A stretch of 64,000 bases of DNA, taken from contig NZ_NRQR01000026.1 in NCBI RefSeq assembly GCF_002849595.1, forward strand, positions 186,001 through 250,000. The letters are read 5' to 3'. The notes under the pieces are model-generated. The model was not told the DNA's origin. It made no database searches and was given only the letters and a program-made list of their open reading frames with translations. The stretch is from Luteimonas rhizosphaerae. GTDB lineage: Bacteria; Pseudomonadota; Gammaproteobacteria; Xanthomonadales; Xanthomonadaceae. Shown here in pieces: positions 1 to 8,751 of this stretch. The stretch's first letter is position 1, and each line of letters starts with the position of its first letter. Position numbers and translations under genes: made by a program.

Positions 1-565
1 GACTGCTGCGCAGGGCCGAGGACCTACGGTCGACGACGATCGTGATCAGCAGGAACATCACCGAACGCACACCCACGTCGGCGAACGTCGGGACGAGGGG
101 CTCGCCGGTCCGGCCGGCATCGGTATAGCCGCCGGCCACCATGGCGACGACCAGTACGCCGTACATCGCCCACAGCGCGCCACGTCCGATCATCATGCCG
201 GCGACCAGGAGCCACATCACCTGGATCGGCTGCTCGAACGTGTGCGACATCAGACCGGCCATCGCGTACGAGACCAGCATCATGCCGGCGACCACGACGA
301 GAAGCTGACGGATCGCCCACTGGAAACGCCCACGACGAATCAGCAGCAGCGACCAGACGGCGACCGCGCTGATGACCAGGCTGGTGACCAGGGACGCGGT
401 CTCGCCCGGTTGCCAGGGAAGGCCGCTTCCGAAGACCCGGTACAACCAGAGCAGTGGCGGGATGCTGCCCAGCAATCCGAGCACGAGCTGCAGCATCGGC
501 GCATTGCGACGATCCACGGGATCGTGGATTGCCGGCACATCCAGCCATCGGGAAATCGGTCGCAT
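1..565 (-). CDS. N-terminal membrane part of a sensor protein (3' end outside the window)
   Basis: An open frame runs on the minus strand from an ATG at 565 to the window edge (188 codons, no stop). It starts MRPISRWLDVPAIHDPVDRR and then shows about six hydrophobic segments (roughly residues 24-42, 58-77, 86-106, two within 113-150, and 172-188). This is the layout of the membrane sensory domain placed before PAS, histidine kinase or GGDEF modules in Xanthomonadaceae signalling proteins, but the output domain is outside the window. The opening DVPAIHDPVDRRNAP is a motif I associate with such sensors; this is recollection, not a search. Upstream in-frame codons stay open, so the true start could lie further out. 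Confidence 0.7.
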   Translation of the reverse strand, partial: MRPISRWLDVPAIHDPVDRRNAPMLQLVLGLLGSIPPLLWLYRVFGSGLPWQPGETASLVTSLVISAVAVWSLLLIRRGRFQWAIRQLLVVVAGMMLVSYAMAGLMSHTFEQPIQVMWLLVAGMMIGRGALWAMYGVLVVAMVAGGYTDAGRTGEPLVPTFADVGVRSVMFLLITIVVDRRSSALRSS

Positions 566-898
566 CCGGGGTGCCCTCGTACGTTCTGACGTCGCTGCCC
601 ACGTGCGCGGCAGCGACTGGTGTGTGGTTGTAGCGTCGTGCGCGACGCCCGAGAAGCGGGCGTCCTGCATCCCGAGGACGGTCGCGCGGTCCTGCGTGTT
701 GCGAATGGTATCGCCGGGAGCGCGTCGTCGTGATGTCCGCCCCGTTGCGCGCGTCGACGTCGTGGCGGCACGTGTGGCGAGGACCCGTTCGCGGATCGTG
801 CGCAAGGCGGATCGCAATCGCGAGACGGTCGGTGCAGGCAGCGGCCTCACTCCTCCCGCGTCTCACCCCGTGACCCGCACCCGGCGCACCCTGCGCCG
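566..898. other. Intergenic region between divergent genes
   Basis: The stretch separates the leftward sensor gene from the rightward gene at 899. Open frames cross it on both strands, but their residue make-up (very Arg-rich, low hydrophobic content) is that of shadow frames in GC-rich DNA. It presumably holds the two divergent promoters; I see no convincing operator or terminator. Confidence 0.5.
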
Positions 899-1246
899 AT
901 GGAATGGCAGACCGACCCCCTGCTGCGGGAAGAGATCGAAGCGGTGCGCAAGCCGTCGCGTGGCATGACCGTGCCCTACCAGTGGAGCGCCAGCGCCGGC
1001 GTGACCATGCTGACGTGGAAGGGCCAGGCGGTCGGCGCGGTGTATCCGGGCGGGCGCTACTGGCTGCACTGGCGCCGTCGCGAACATGCCGGCCGGGCCG
1101 CGTCGGCGGCGCAGGCCAAACGCTTCATGACGCGCTGGCTCGGCGCGCATCGCACCGCCGCGCCCCTGCTCGACGACGACCTGCCGCCGCCGACCCTGGT
1201 GCCGCTGGCGACCTTCCTCCGCGAACACGAGGAGCAGATCGGCTGA
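899..1246 (+). CDS. Small conserved-looking cytoplasmic protein, function unknown
   Basis: This 115-residue protein starts MEWQTDPLLREEIEAVRKPS and ends LREHEEQIG. It has no signal peptide or membrane segment. A Trp/Tyr/Gly-rich middle (AVYPGGRYWLHWRRREHAGR) looks like a small beta structure, followed by a helical region with AAQAKRFMTRWLGAH. Codon use is strongly GC3-rich, supporting real coding. I do not recognise a family. There is no close operon partner: the downstream MFS gene is over 200 bases away. Confidence 0.6.
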   Translation: MEWQTDPLLREEIEAVRKPSRGMTVPYQWSASAGVTMLTWKGQAVGAVYPGGRYWLHWRRREHAGRAASAAQAKRFMTRWLGAHRTAAPLLDDDLPPPTLVPLATFLREHEEQIG

Positions 1247-1465
1247 CGACGCGGAGACGCCGGACCCGGCTCCGCACGGACGCTTCCGGTCCTTTGCCGG
1301 ACGCGCCAGTTCGCCGGAGCAGACGCTGCCGCGGTCCGGAAACGCGGATCCCGGCGTGCCGATCCGCACGCTGGAGGCGCCGGCACGGGCATGGGCATCG
1401 CGTCGCAAGGTGATCGAATCCATGGGCCGCAGCGCTACCATGCGCCCTCCCTGGGGAGGCGCGTC

Positions 1466-3064
1466 ATGAGTCGAGCAGGTTTTTCCTTCCACCATCCCAT
1501 CGCATTCTGGCTGGGCTGCGCACTCATCATGGCGGGCGTGCTGTCGCACGGCCCGATGTTCATGATGGGCGAGCACACGCAGTGGCAGATGGTCGGCATG
1601 GCGATGACCACCGCGATGTGGATCGGCATGGCGATCATTCCGTTCGGCCTGGCGCTCTCGGCTTACGGCATGTTGCCGCGTTCCCCCGCGAACCTGCATC
1701 CCGGCATGGGCACGCCACTCGATTTCCACGTGGCCGATGGGGTGCCGCTCAGTCGCGCGCACTGGACGCTCGTGACCGTGCTCGTGGTGACGCTTGCGAT
1801 CGATGTCATGAAGCCCGCCACGCTGGGCTTCGTGATGCCGGGCATGCGCGCCGAATACGGCATGGACACGTCCGGGGCCAGCGTGCTGGCGCTGTTCGCG
1901 TTGACAGGCACGACGGTCGGTTCGGTGGTGTGGGGGCGCGTGGCGGATCGCTTCGGCCGTCGCTCCGCCATCCTGCTGTCGGCGCTGATGTTCATCGGGA
2001 CGGCCATTTGCGGCGCGATGCCATCGTTCGGCTGGAACCTGGCGATGTGCTTCCTGATGGGCGCCTCGGCTGGCGGCCTGCTGCCGATCACCTTCACCCT
2101 GATGGCGGAGACCGTGCCGGCCCTCCATCGGGGTTGGCTCCTGGTCGCCTTGGGCGGCCTCGGTACCTCCGGCGGCTATCTGCTGGCGGCCGGTGCCGCG
2201 GCAGCGCTGGAGCCGATGTTCAGTTGGCGCGTGCTGTGGCTGCTCGGCCTGCCTACCGGTGCGCTGATCATCGTGCTCAACCGGTTCATTCCCGAATCGC
2301 CGCGCTTCCTGGCGAGCATGGGAATGCACGCGCAGGCACGGGCACTGCTCGCGCGCTTCGCGGGGCCGGACGGTCGCGTCGAACGTGACGACGCGGCGCA
2401 TCCGGCGCCGCCCGTCATCGACGAGGGGCATCCGGTCGCGGGCGTCCGGGACCTGATGCGCGGCCGGCACGCGCCCATCTCCATCAGCCTCCTCGTCGCG
2501 GGTACCGCCTGGGGACTCGTGAATTTCGGCTTCCTGCTGTGGCTGCCGACGAATCTGACCGAGTTGGGTGTCGATGCCGCCGCCGCGAGTGCCTTGCTGG
2601 CCAGATCGGCGATCTATGCGTTGCCGGGCATCGCTCTGGTGATCTGGCTCTACTACCGCTGGAGCAGCTTCAAGTCCCTGGTGCTCTTTCTCGGGCTGAC
2701 CGCCGCATCACTCCTGGTCTTTGCCGCGCTGGATCTCCTGGGCATTCGCTCGTCCACCCTGACCACGAGCGCGATTGCCGCATTGCTGGTCAGCGTGAGC
2801 GGCGTCATCGCGATGCTGATTCCCTACGCGGCGGAAATCTATCCACTGCGGCTGCGCGGAACGGGCTCGGGTGTCATTGCGGCCAGTTCCAAGTTCGGCG
2901 GCATTCTGGGCGCAGGCCTGGGCGTGCTCGGCTTCTTCGACCATTTCGCGCTGTCGGCCGCATTGCTGGCACTGCCGATGGCCGCCGCCGCGATCATGCT
3001 CGGCCGCAGCGGCGTGGAGACGCGCGGGCAGGGGCTCGAGGAGATCCAGACGCGGTTCGCCTGA
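1466..3064 (+). CDS. MFS transporter, sugar-porter/SV2-like, with extra N-terminal helices
   Basis: This is a 532-residue major facilitator protein of the inner membrane. ATG 1466 is preferred over the longer frame because GGGGAGG lies just before it. Residues 1-75 hold two additional hydrophobic segments rich in Met and His (MAGVLSHGPMFMMGEHTQWQ). The MFS core then begins near residue 95. Its signature between helices 2 and 3 is GRVADRFGRRS, and the helix 6 to loop motif is PESPRFL, typical of sugar porter and SV2-like members. The second half carries PYAAEIYPLRLRGTG, another sugar-porter hallmark. The substrate cannot be read from sequence. The extra N-terminal pair would give about 14 helices. 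Confidence 0.85.
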   Translation: MSRAGFSFHHPIAFWLGCALIMAGVLSHGPMFMMGEHTQWQMVGMAMTTAMWIGMAIIPFGLALSAYGMLPRSPANLHPGMGTPLDFHVADGVPLSRAHWTLVTVLVVTLAIDVMKPATLGFVMPGMRAEYGMDTSGASVLALFALTGTTVGSVVWGRVADRFGRRSAILLSALMFIGTAICGAMPSFGWNLAMCFLMGASAGGLLPITFTLMAETVPALHRGWLLVALGGLGTSGGYLLAAGAAAALEPMFSWRVLWLLGLPTGALIIVLNRFIPESPRFLASMGMHAQARALLARFAGPDGRVERDDAAHPAPPVIDEGHPVAGVRDLMRGRHAPISISLLVAGTAWGLVNFGFLLWLPTNLTELGVDAAAASALLARSAIYALPGIALVIWLYYRWSSFKSLVLFLGLTAASLLVFAALDLLGIRSSTLTTSAIAALLVSVSGVIAMLIPYAAEIYPLRLRGTGSGVIAASSKFGGILGAGLGVLGFFDHFALSAALLALPMAAAAIMLGRSGVETRGQGLEEIQTRFA

Positions 3065-3276
3065 TCGGGCATGGCGAGAAACCGCCAACCTGGACGCTGA
3101 CGTCACCACACCGGGCGTATCTGCGCCGAGGGCGGCGGCCCAGCGCGCCGCCGCTCTCCGCCACCGGGCGGTCGCGCTCCAGCCGCTTCCTTGCCTAAGT
3201 GCGGAATCGCGATGACTCGTCTGAAGCCGGTCTGCTCTAATGCGCGACCGCAGCTCCACTTGGAAGGACCGAACGC

Positions 3277-4351
3277 ATGCGATTGGCCGACTTCATCAGG
3301 CAGCACGCCCCGGACATCATGGACGGTGCCGAAGCGTTCGCGCGGACGCAGTCGCCCGCGGGTGTGGAGCTGAGCGCGAAGGCGCTGCGCAACCATATCC
3401 CCGAGATCCTCAAGGCCATCGTCCTCGACCTGTCGGAAGACCAGAGCGCGCAGCAGCAGCTGGCCAAGGCCGAAGGCCGCGCGCCAGTGAGTACCAGCGG
3501 CGAGACGGCGGCCAGCATCCACGGCCGGATGCGGGCGGCCGACGGCTTCGACGTCAACCAGATGATCGCGGAATACCGCGCGCTGCGGGCGTCGGTGCTG
3601 CGGCTGTGGATCGCCGAGGCGCCGCTGACCACGGACTCCGTCGAGGACGTGATCCGCTTCAACGAAGCCATCGACCAGGCCATCGCGGAGTCGCTGGCGC
3701 GCTTCAACACCGAGGTCGAATCCTGGCGCCAGGTGTTCCTCGGCGCGCTGGGGCACGACCTGCGCGGCCCGCTGACCGCGATCGTCTATTCGGCGGACCG
3801 GCTGTCCGACACCGTGCAGGGCACGCCGCACGCGAAGTACGTCGATCGCATCGTCAGCGGCGGCGCGCGTATCCACGACCTGCTCGACGACCTGCTGGTC
3901 TACACCAAGAGCAAGCTCGGCGCGGGCATGGTCATCAGCCGCGATACCTGCGATCTCGCCGACGCGCTGCACGAGGAAGTCGACCTGATCCGCGCCGCGC
4001 TGCCGGACGTGCCGCGCTGCTTCCATCCGCGAAGCGCTGCACAACCTGCTGACCAACGCGGCGAAATACGGCGCCGCGGGCGAGGACGTGTGGGTGACGG
4101 TGAAGGGCGATGCGGACCGCGTGGTCGCGACCGTCTGCAACATGGGCGAACCGCTGCAGGAAGGTGCGCTGCACGGCATGTTCGATCCGCTGCGTCGCGG
4201 GTCCAGCACGGCGGCCGTCGGCGAACACACGAGCCTGGGGCTGGGCCTCTTCATCGTCCGCGAGATCGTCAACGCGCACGGCGGCGAAGTCACGGCGAGC
4301 TCGTCGAACGGCAAGACCGAATTCACGTTCTCGCTGCCGCGCCACGCCTGA
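3277..4351 (+). pseudogene. Sensor histidine kinase broken by an internal deletion/frameshift
   Basis: The first frame (from ATG 3277) encodes an all-helical N-terminal region (residues 1-145) and a dimerisation/phosphoacceptor helix with LGHDLRGPLTA, His at about residue 160. It reads correctly to LIRAALPDVP near 4017 and then becomes nonsense. The catalytic domain resumes one frame over at about 4019: SIREALHNLLTNAAKYGA (N box), then LGLGLFIVREIVNAHGGE (G2 box) to the stop at 4351. The linker that normally joins these parts is too short, so both bases and reading frame have been lost. As written the gene cannot make a kinase. It could be a true pseudogene or an assembly error. Function would have been autophosphorylation in a two-component system with an unknown partner. 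Confidence 0.85.
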
Positions 4352-4480
4352 GCGCGCACGCCGGAAATGGCCGGGCGCGCCGCCGCGCGGGCCGGTCGAT
4401 CGCGGGCAACACGGCATGGCAACGCGCGCCCGCTTAGGGTGACGCGCTCCGGGCTCGCGCCCGCACTGCAGGAACGTGCC

Positions 4481-5461
4481 ATGCCAGAGCCGACCATGAC
4501 CGCCATCGCCGTCCGCGGTGGCACGGGCGAGGCCGATGCCTTGCATCCCGTGTCGCTGCCGCGGCCCGTGCCGCAGGACGGCGAGGTGCTGATCCGCGTG
4601 CGCGCGGCCGGCGTCAACCGCCCGGACATCGCCCAGCGTGGCGGCCACTACCCGCCGCCGCCGGGTTCCCCCGAGACTTTGGGTCTGGAAGTCGCGGGCG
4701 AGATCGTGCGTGGCGCGGGGCGCTGGAAGGAAGGCGACCGCGTCTGTGCCCTGCTGGGCGGCGGGGGTTACGCCGAATACGCCGTCGCCGATGCGCGCCA
4801 CGTGCTGCCGATTCCCGACGGTCTCGACTGGGTGCACGCGGCGGCGCTGCCGGAGACCGTGTTCACCGTCTACGCCAACGTGTTCGAACACGGCGCGCTG
4901 CAAGCGGGCGAGTGGCTGCTGGTGCACGGTGCGACGTCGGGCATCGGCGTCGCCGCGATCCAGATGGCGAAGGCCGCCGGCGCGCACGTGCTGGCGACCA
5001 GTCGCGGCGCGGACAAGGCGGCGCGCACGCACGCGCTGGGCGCGGACGTGTCGGTCGACACGACGACGATGGACTTCGGCGTAATCGCCAGGGAACACGG
5101 CGGCATCGACGTGGCGCTGGACATGGTCGGCGGGCCGACGCTGCGGGCCACGCTGGACGCGCTGAACCCGAAGGGCCGCATCGTCTACATCGCGACGCTC
5201 GGCGGGCCGACGCTGGAGGTGCCGGTCATGCAGCTGATGCAGAAGCAGGCGGTGATCACGGGTTCCACGCTGCGTCCTCGCAGCGCCGATGAGAAAGCGC
5301 GTCTGGCCGTCGCAATCGAGCGCGTGGTCTGGCCGTGGATCGCTGCGGGCCGGGTCAACGCGATCGTCGATCGGACCTTCCCGCTGGCGGATGCTGCCGC
5401 CGCGCACGCGTATCTCGAAGGCGGCGCGCATGTCGGCAAGGTCGTGCTGGAGGTCGCATGA
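4481..5461 (+). CDS. NAD(P)H quinone oxidoreductase, zinc-independent MDR (PIG3-like)
   Basis: This 326-residue protein belongs to the medium-chain dehydrogenase/reductase superfamily, quinone oxidoreductase branch. It shows the GroES-like N-terminal domain (RAAGVNRPDIAQRGGHYPPP) and a Rossmann NADPH-binding stretch (LLVHGATSGIGVAAIQMAKAAGAHVLATSR). The zinc-ligand cysteines of alcohol dehydrogenases are absent. The expected reaction is NADPH-dependent reduction of quinones or enones in the cytosol. ATG 4481 follows a GGAAC-type ribosome site; the frame is open further upstream. The stop overlaps the next start as ATGA, so the two genes are translationally coupled. Confidence 0.9.
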   Translation: MPEPTMTAIAVRGGTGEADALHPVSLPRPVPQDGEVLIRVRAAGVNRPDIAQRGGHYPPPPGSPETLGLEVAGEIVRGAGRWKEGDRVCALLGGGGYAEYAVADARHVLPIPDGLDWVHAAALPETVFTVYANVFEHGALQAGEWLLVHGATSGIGVAAIQMAKAAGAHVLATSRGADKAARTHALGADVSVDTTTMDFGVIAREHGGIDVALDMVGGPTLRATLDALNPKGRIVYIATLGGPTLEVPVMQLMQKQAVITGSTLRPRSADEKARLAVAIERVVWPWIAAGRVNAIVDRTFPLADAAAAHAYLEGGAHVGKVVLEVA

Positions 5462-5952
5462 GCGCAGCGCCCACGTTTCCGGTCGGCGACGTCGACGCAC
5501 TCTGGACTCCACGCGACGACGACGTCATGGGCGGACATTCGCGCAGCCACGCCGAGGTGCGGGACGGCGTGCTGACGTTCGCTGGCGCGACATCGCTCGA
5601 CGACAACGGCGGCTTCGCCTCGATCCGCGCGCGCGGCGCGTTCGGTCTCGCCGACACGACCGCGCTGCGCCTGCGGCTCCGCGGCGATGGCCGCGCCTAC
5701 CAGCTGCGGCTCGCGACCGATGCACGGCATCGCGGCTCGCCGGTGTCCTGGCGCGGCGACCTCGACACCCGCGCCGGCGTCTGGCACGAGGCCACCGTCG
5801 CGTTCGCCGACATGCGGCCGACGTATCGCGGCACGACGCTCGACGGCCCGGCGCTGGACCTGGCGAAGGTCGAGGAAATCGGCCTGCTGATCGCAGATGG
5901 CCACGCCGGCGACTTCGCGCTGGACGTCGCGTGGATCCGGGCGGTGCCCTGA
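5458..5952 (+). CDS. CIA30 family protein
   Basis: This 164-residue protein has the galactose-binding-like CIA30 fold: DDVMGGHSRSHAEV near the N terminus (the DDxMGG signature), a Gly-rich beta strand region, then DTRAGVWHEATVAFADMRPTYRG and ALDLAKVEEIGLLIADGHAGDFALDVAWI. CIA30 was named for a complex I assembly factor in fungi and animals, but bacterial members are mostly uncharacterised and usually sit near NAD(P)-dependent oxidoreductases, as here. It overlaps the quinone oxidoreductase stop by four bases. Confidence 0.85.
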   Translation: MSAAPTFPVGDVDALWTPRDDDVMGGHSRSHAEVRDGVLTFAGATSLDDNGGFASIRARGAFGLADTTALRLRLRGDGRAYQLRLATDARHRGSPVSWRGDLDTRAGVWHEATVAFADMRPTYRGTTLDGPALDLAKVEEIGLLIADGHAGDFALDVAWIRAVP

Positions 5953-5979
5953 GGGCACGCAGGGCGTCACGACCGCGCC

Positions 5980-6495
5980 GTGCACGCGCGCTGGCGTGAC
6001 GGCGGCGCGTCCGCGAACCTGACGGGCATCGAGTACATCGTGTCGGCGCGCGTGTTCGCCGGCTTGCCGGATGGCGAGCGCGACTACTGGCACCCGCACA
6101 ACGGCGAGATCCTGTCCCGACAGCTCGTCGCGCCCGGATTGCCCGAGGTCGCGGAGCGTGCGCGGATGGCCTCGAAGATCAACGGCTACGGCAAGACCTG
6201 GCACACGTGGCATCCGCACGGCGACGCGGGTGCGGACGGTGCGATGCCGCTCGGGCCGGCCAGGCTGGCCTGGTCGTTCAATCGCGATGGCGAACTGGAC
6301 CCGGCCCTGCTGGCGGCACGCGATGCGCGCCTGGACATCGACAGCGCCGCCCTGCGCGCGGCGCGTCAACCGCTGACTGCCACCGCCAGGCCGCAGTCCG
6401 GCGTGGATGCACTGGCGCCCCGGTTTCCGCAGGCGACACCGATGCCCGGCGTGACCGACGCCGACGCGCCACCCGCGACGGGGCTGCCGCGCTGA
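5980..6495 (+). pseudogene. 5'-truncated DUF1264 (oil-body-associated-like) gene remnant
   Basis: From a GTG at 5980 the frame reads ANLTGIEYIVSARVFAGLP, then NGYGKTWHTWHPHGD and GPARLAWSFNRDGELDPALLAARDARLDIDS. These are the central and C-terminal parts of DUF1264 proteins. The usual N-terminal third, including the histidine-containing HHYC-type segment and the CVIYD strand, is absent, and only 27 bases separate this start from the CIA30 stop, so there is no room for it. No clear ribosome site precedes the GTG. I read it as a gene that lost its 5' end by deletion, although a shortened protein could still be made. The C-terminal tail is low-complexity Ala/Pro/Thr. Confidence 0.7.
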
Positions 6496-6629
6496 TCGCG
6501 GCGCCGCCCGTGCACCGCATGCCGATGCACTAGGCGTCCCGCGATCACGCCGTCGAAAGCCGCGGAAACTCGCGTCTGTTTCACCTCGTCGCGAAGACGC
6601 TGCACGTCCTCCTCCTTCGGCGCCACCCC

Positions 6630-6860
6630 ATGAAATTTATCCACGTCCTCACCCTGATCCTTCTCATCGTCGGCGGCATCAACTGGGGCCTGGTCGGCGC
6701 GGCGCAGTTCGATCTCGTCGCGGCCATCTTCGGCGGCCAGGATGCGATCGGCGCACGGGTCGTCTACATCCTCGTCGGCCTGTCCGCGGTGTGGCAGGCG
6801 GTGACGCACCTGATCCGCAACGACGCCACCGGCACGCGGGCCACGACCGGGCGTCTCTGA
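6630..6860 (+). CDS. DUF378 small membrane protein
   Basis: This 76-residue protein has two membrane helices: residues 1-27, containing the family signature ILLIVGGINWGLVGA, and about 40-62, RVVYILVGLSAVWQAVTHL. DUF378 proteins are small inner membrane proteins of unknown role, found widely in bacteria. The ribosome site upstream of ATG 6630 is poor. No clear operon partner. Confidence 0.85.
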   Translation: MKFIHVLTLILLIVGGINWGLVGAAQFDLVAAIFGGQDAIGARVVYILVGLSAVWQAVTHLIRNDATGTRATTGRL

Positions 6861-6918
6861 CCCGCACCGTGCACCCGGGCACGTCCCGGGTGACGCCCCG
6901 ACGGACGGGCTCCAGGCC

Positions 6919-7188
6919 ATGGGCATCCGAGACTGCATGCTGGCCGCCGCCATCGCGCTGGTCCTCGTCGCGGCGATGGCGATCCTCGCCCTGATCGTCT
7001 GCACGCTGCGCAAGATCGCCGCGCACTGCGATGCGAGCTGCATCCATCCGACGCTCGCCCACGAGGACCTAATGGCGCGCGTTGCATCCAACGCGCGTCT
7101 GCAATGCGGCGTCGTCGTCGTCGCGCTCGCGGCGTCGATCGCGGCGCTGGTCTGCGCCTGGCTGTCGCAGTACGCCTGCTGTCCTGAC
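6919..7188 (+). CDS. Possible small two-helix membrane protein, 3' end uncertain
   Basis: From ATG 6919 the frame gives MGIRDCMLAAAIALVLVAAM and then a second hydrophobic stretch, CGVVVVALAASIAALVCAWL, with several cysteines. Third codon positions are almost all G or C up to about 7180 and then lose this bias, although the frame stays open far into the next gene. A stop in another frame (TGA near 7188) would end the protein right after the second helix. The sequence therefore looks like a real short gene whose end has been shifted by an indel, but an open frame by chance is not excluded. I do not recognise a family. Confidence 0.4.
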
Positions 7189-7372
7189 GGAATCGGGAGC
7201 CGCGCCGCGGCGTTCCACCGGGTATTGCGAGGCGGCGGCGTTTTGCGGCGGCCCTCCGGAATCCGAGGCCGCGCAGGTGCGTTCTTCACGATGGCAACAG
7301 GTGGGCGTGGCGAGGATGCGCACTCCCGGCCGCGCCGATCCGGCGCCACGGCCGCATCACAGGAACCGACGC

Positions 7373-7972
7373 ATGCGCATCCCCCGCTCCGTATTCGACG
7401 CCACGCGCTTGTCGCAGGCGATCAGCCTCGGCCTGGTGGCCTGCGCCCTGCTCGCCGGCTGCACGCCGGCCGACGACGCGACACCGGCCCAGGCGACGGC
7501 GACGCCCGCCCCGGCCGATGCCGCGCCTGCGCCGATGGACGCGACCACGCCCGATACGGCGGCACCTGCCGCGACCGGTGCGACGACCGGCGGGGACGGC
7601 TCCGAGATCCAGCTCGACGCCCTGACCGAATCGGACCTCGCAGGCGCCACGCTCGCCGGCGAGCTCGCCTGCAGCTTCTCGCTGGACGGCGCGCAACCGC
7701 TGCTGCTGGCGAAAGGTGATGTCGCGTCCGACGCGCCGGCGCAGGGGGTCGTCAAGGTGGCGGGCTACGTGGAACCGGTGCGCGCGCCCGGCGGCTTCGA
7801 CGGCATGACGAAGGATCCGACCTTCAGCGGTCAGGGCAAGACCCTCCGCATCGTCGAGACCGGCGCGCCGATCGGCGGCGGCGAATCGCCCGCACGTCCG
7901 GCGACGCTGACCTACCAGCGTGCCGACGGCGCCAGCCGCACCTTCGACGGTCGCTGGCAGTGCGGTCCCTGA
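7373..7972 (+). CDS. Putative lipoprotein with Ala/Pro/Thr linker, function unknown
   Basis: This 199-residue protein starts MRIPRSVFDATRLSQAISLG and has a signal peptide ending in the lipobox LLAGC, giving lipidation at about Cys 30. A disordered Ala/Pro/Thr/Asp linker follows (about residues 31-78), then a compact domain beginning SEIQLDALTESDLAGATLAG with two cysteines (ELACSF and WQCGP at the end) that could form a disulphide. The ATG follows CAGGAACC. It should sit on the periplasmic face of the envelope. I recognise no named family. Confidence 0.75.
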   Translation: MRIPRSVFDATRLSQAISLGLVACALLAGCTPADDATPAQATATPAPADAAPAPMDATTPDTAAPAATGATTGGDGSEIQLDALTESDLAGATLAGELACSFSLDGAQPLLLAKGDVASDAPAQGVVKVAGYVEPVRAPGGFDGMTKDPTFSGQGKTLRIVETGAPIGGGESPARPATLTYQRADGASRTFDGRWQCGP

Positions 7973-8275
7973 CCGCGGCCGTATTGCGTAGATGATCCAT
8001 CGCAGGTCCACGCCGCGTGCGTGGGCCTGCGTCATCGAGATCGTCGGGGATCTGTTCGGCGCAAGCCGCCGTAGTCGGCGTGTCGCCCGCGCTCGCGTGC
8101 TGCAGCCCCTGATCGCGTTGGTCGTCCGACACCGGCGCGGATTCATACGCGGCGAGCGGATGTGCGCGATCGCGGCCAGGCGTGTTCCGGACGCCGGATG
8201 TACGGCCATCGCGGGACCCCCGCGATGCATCCGCGTCGCGCATCCGCCCGCGCGATGCGCACGGTGCACGACGCG
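7973..8275. other. Intergenic region between convergent genes
   Basis: About 300 bases lie between the lipoprotein stop and the stop of the leftward gene at 8276. Open frames cross it but none has an initiation site with a ribosome site or a recognisable product. I see no strong terminator hairpin. Confidence 0.45.
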
Positions 8276-8608
8276 TCACGCGTCCGGCGGGGTGTCGTCA
8301 GTCTCGGCGTACCACGCCGCGTATGGCGAATTCTTCACCAGATGGCGGTTCCAGTCCTGCGCGCCGTCCGTCCACCACACCGGCCCGCGTTCGCCGAGCT
8401 CGACTTTCGCGGCGTCGACCTGGCAGCGTGCAGCGGCCAGCGCCGCCGCATCCTCCGCGCGCATCGCCGCCTTGACCGCGCGGCGCGCGTCCATCAGCGC
8501 CGCGACGAGACGCGTGCGGGTCGCGTCGGAGAGGTGCGGATTGGCGGCGCGCCACAGGTGCCCGCGCACGATCAGATAGCGCCCGTCAGGCGTGGTCTGC
8601 GCCGGCAT
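8276..8608 (-). CDS. Conserved hypothetical protein (PDGRYLIVRG family)
   Basis: This 110-residue soluble protein starts MPAQTTPDGRYLIVRGHLWR and contains ANPHLSDATRTRLVAALMDARRAV followed by an alanine-rich helix and the conserved-looking end ELGERGPVWWTDGAQDWNRH and NSPYAAWY. I recall this pattern from small proteins in proteobacteria, without a known function. The frame continues far upstream, but the MPAQTTPDGRY start marks the beginning of the protein-like composition. It has no signal peptide or membrane segment. Confidence 0.7.
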   Translation of the reverse strand: MPAQTTPDGRYLIVRGHLWRAANPHLSDATRTRLVAALMDARRAVKAAMRAEDAAALAAARCQVDAAKVELGERGPVWWTDGAQDWNRHLVKNSPYAAWYAETDDTPPDA

Positions 8609-8751
8609 CGTCGGTCCGGGCAGCGCACGGGCGCGCTGCGCCCCGCGTGGATTCCCTGCGCGGTCCCGGGGAACGCAGTGTGCGATCCGGACCCGATGAA
8701 ACCGTACCGGCCGGCATGCGACCCGCTGCGGTGGTCCGCGCCGTATCGCCG

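Noticed and set aside
863..2470. Long minus-strand open frame of 535 codons opposite the MFS gene
   Set aside because: Its product is Arg/Gly/His-rich with no motif, typical of the antisense of a GC-rich gene; the plus strand encodes clear MFS motifs.
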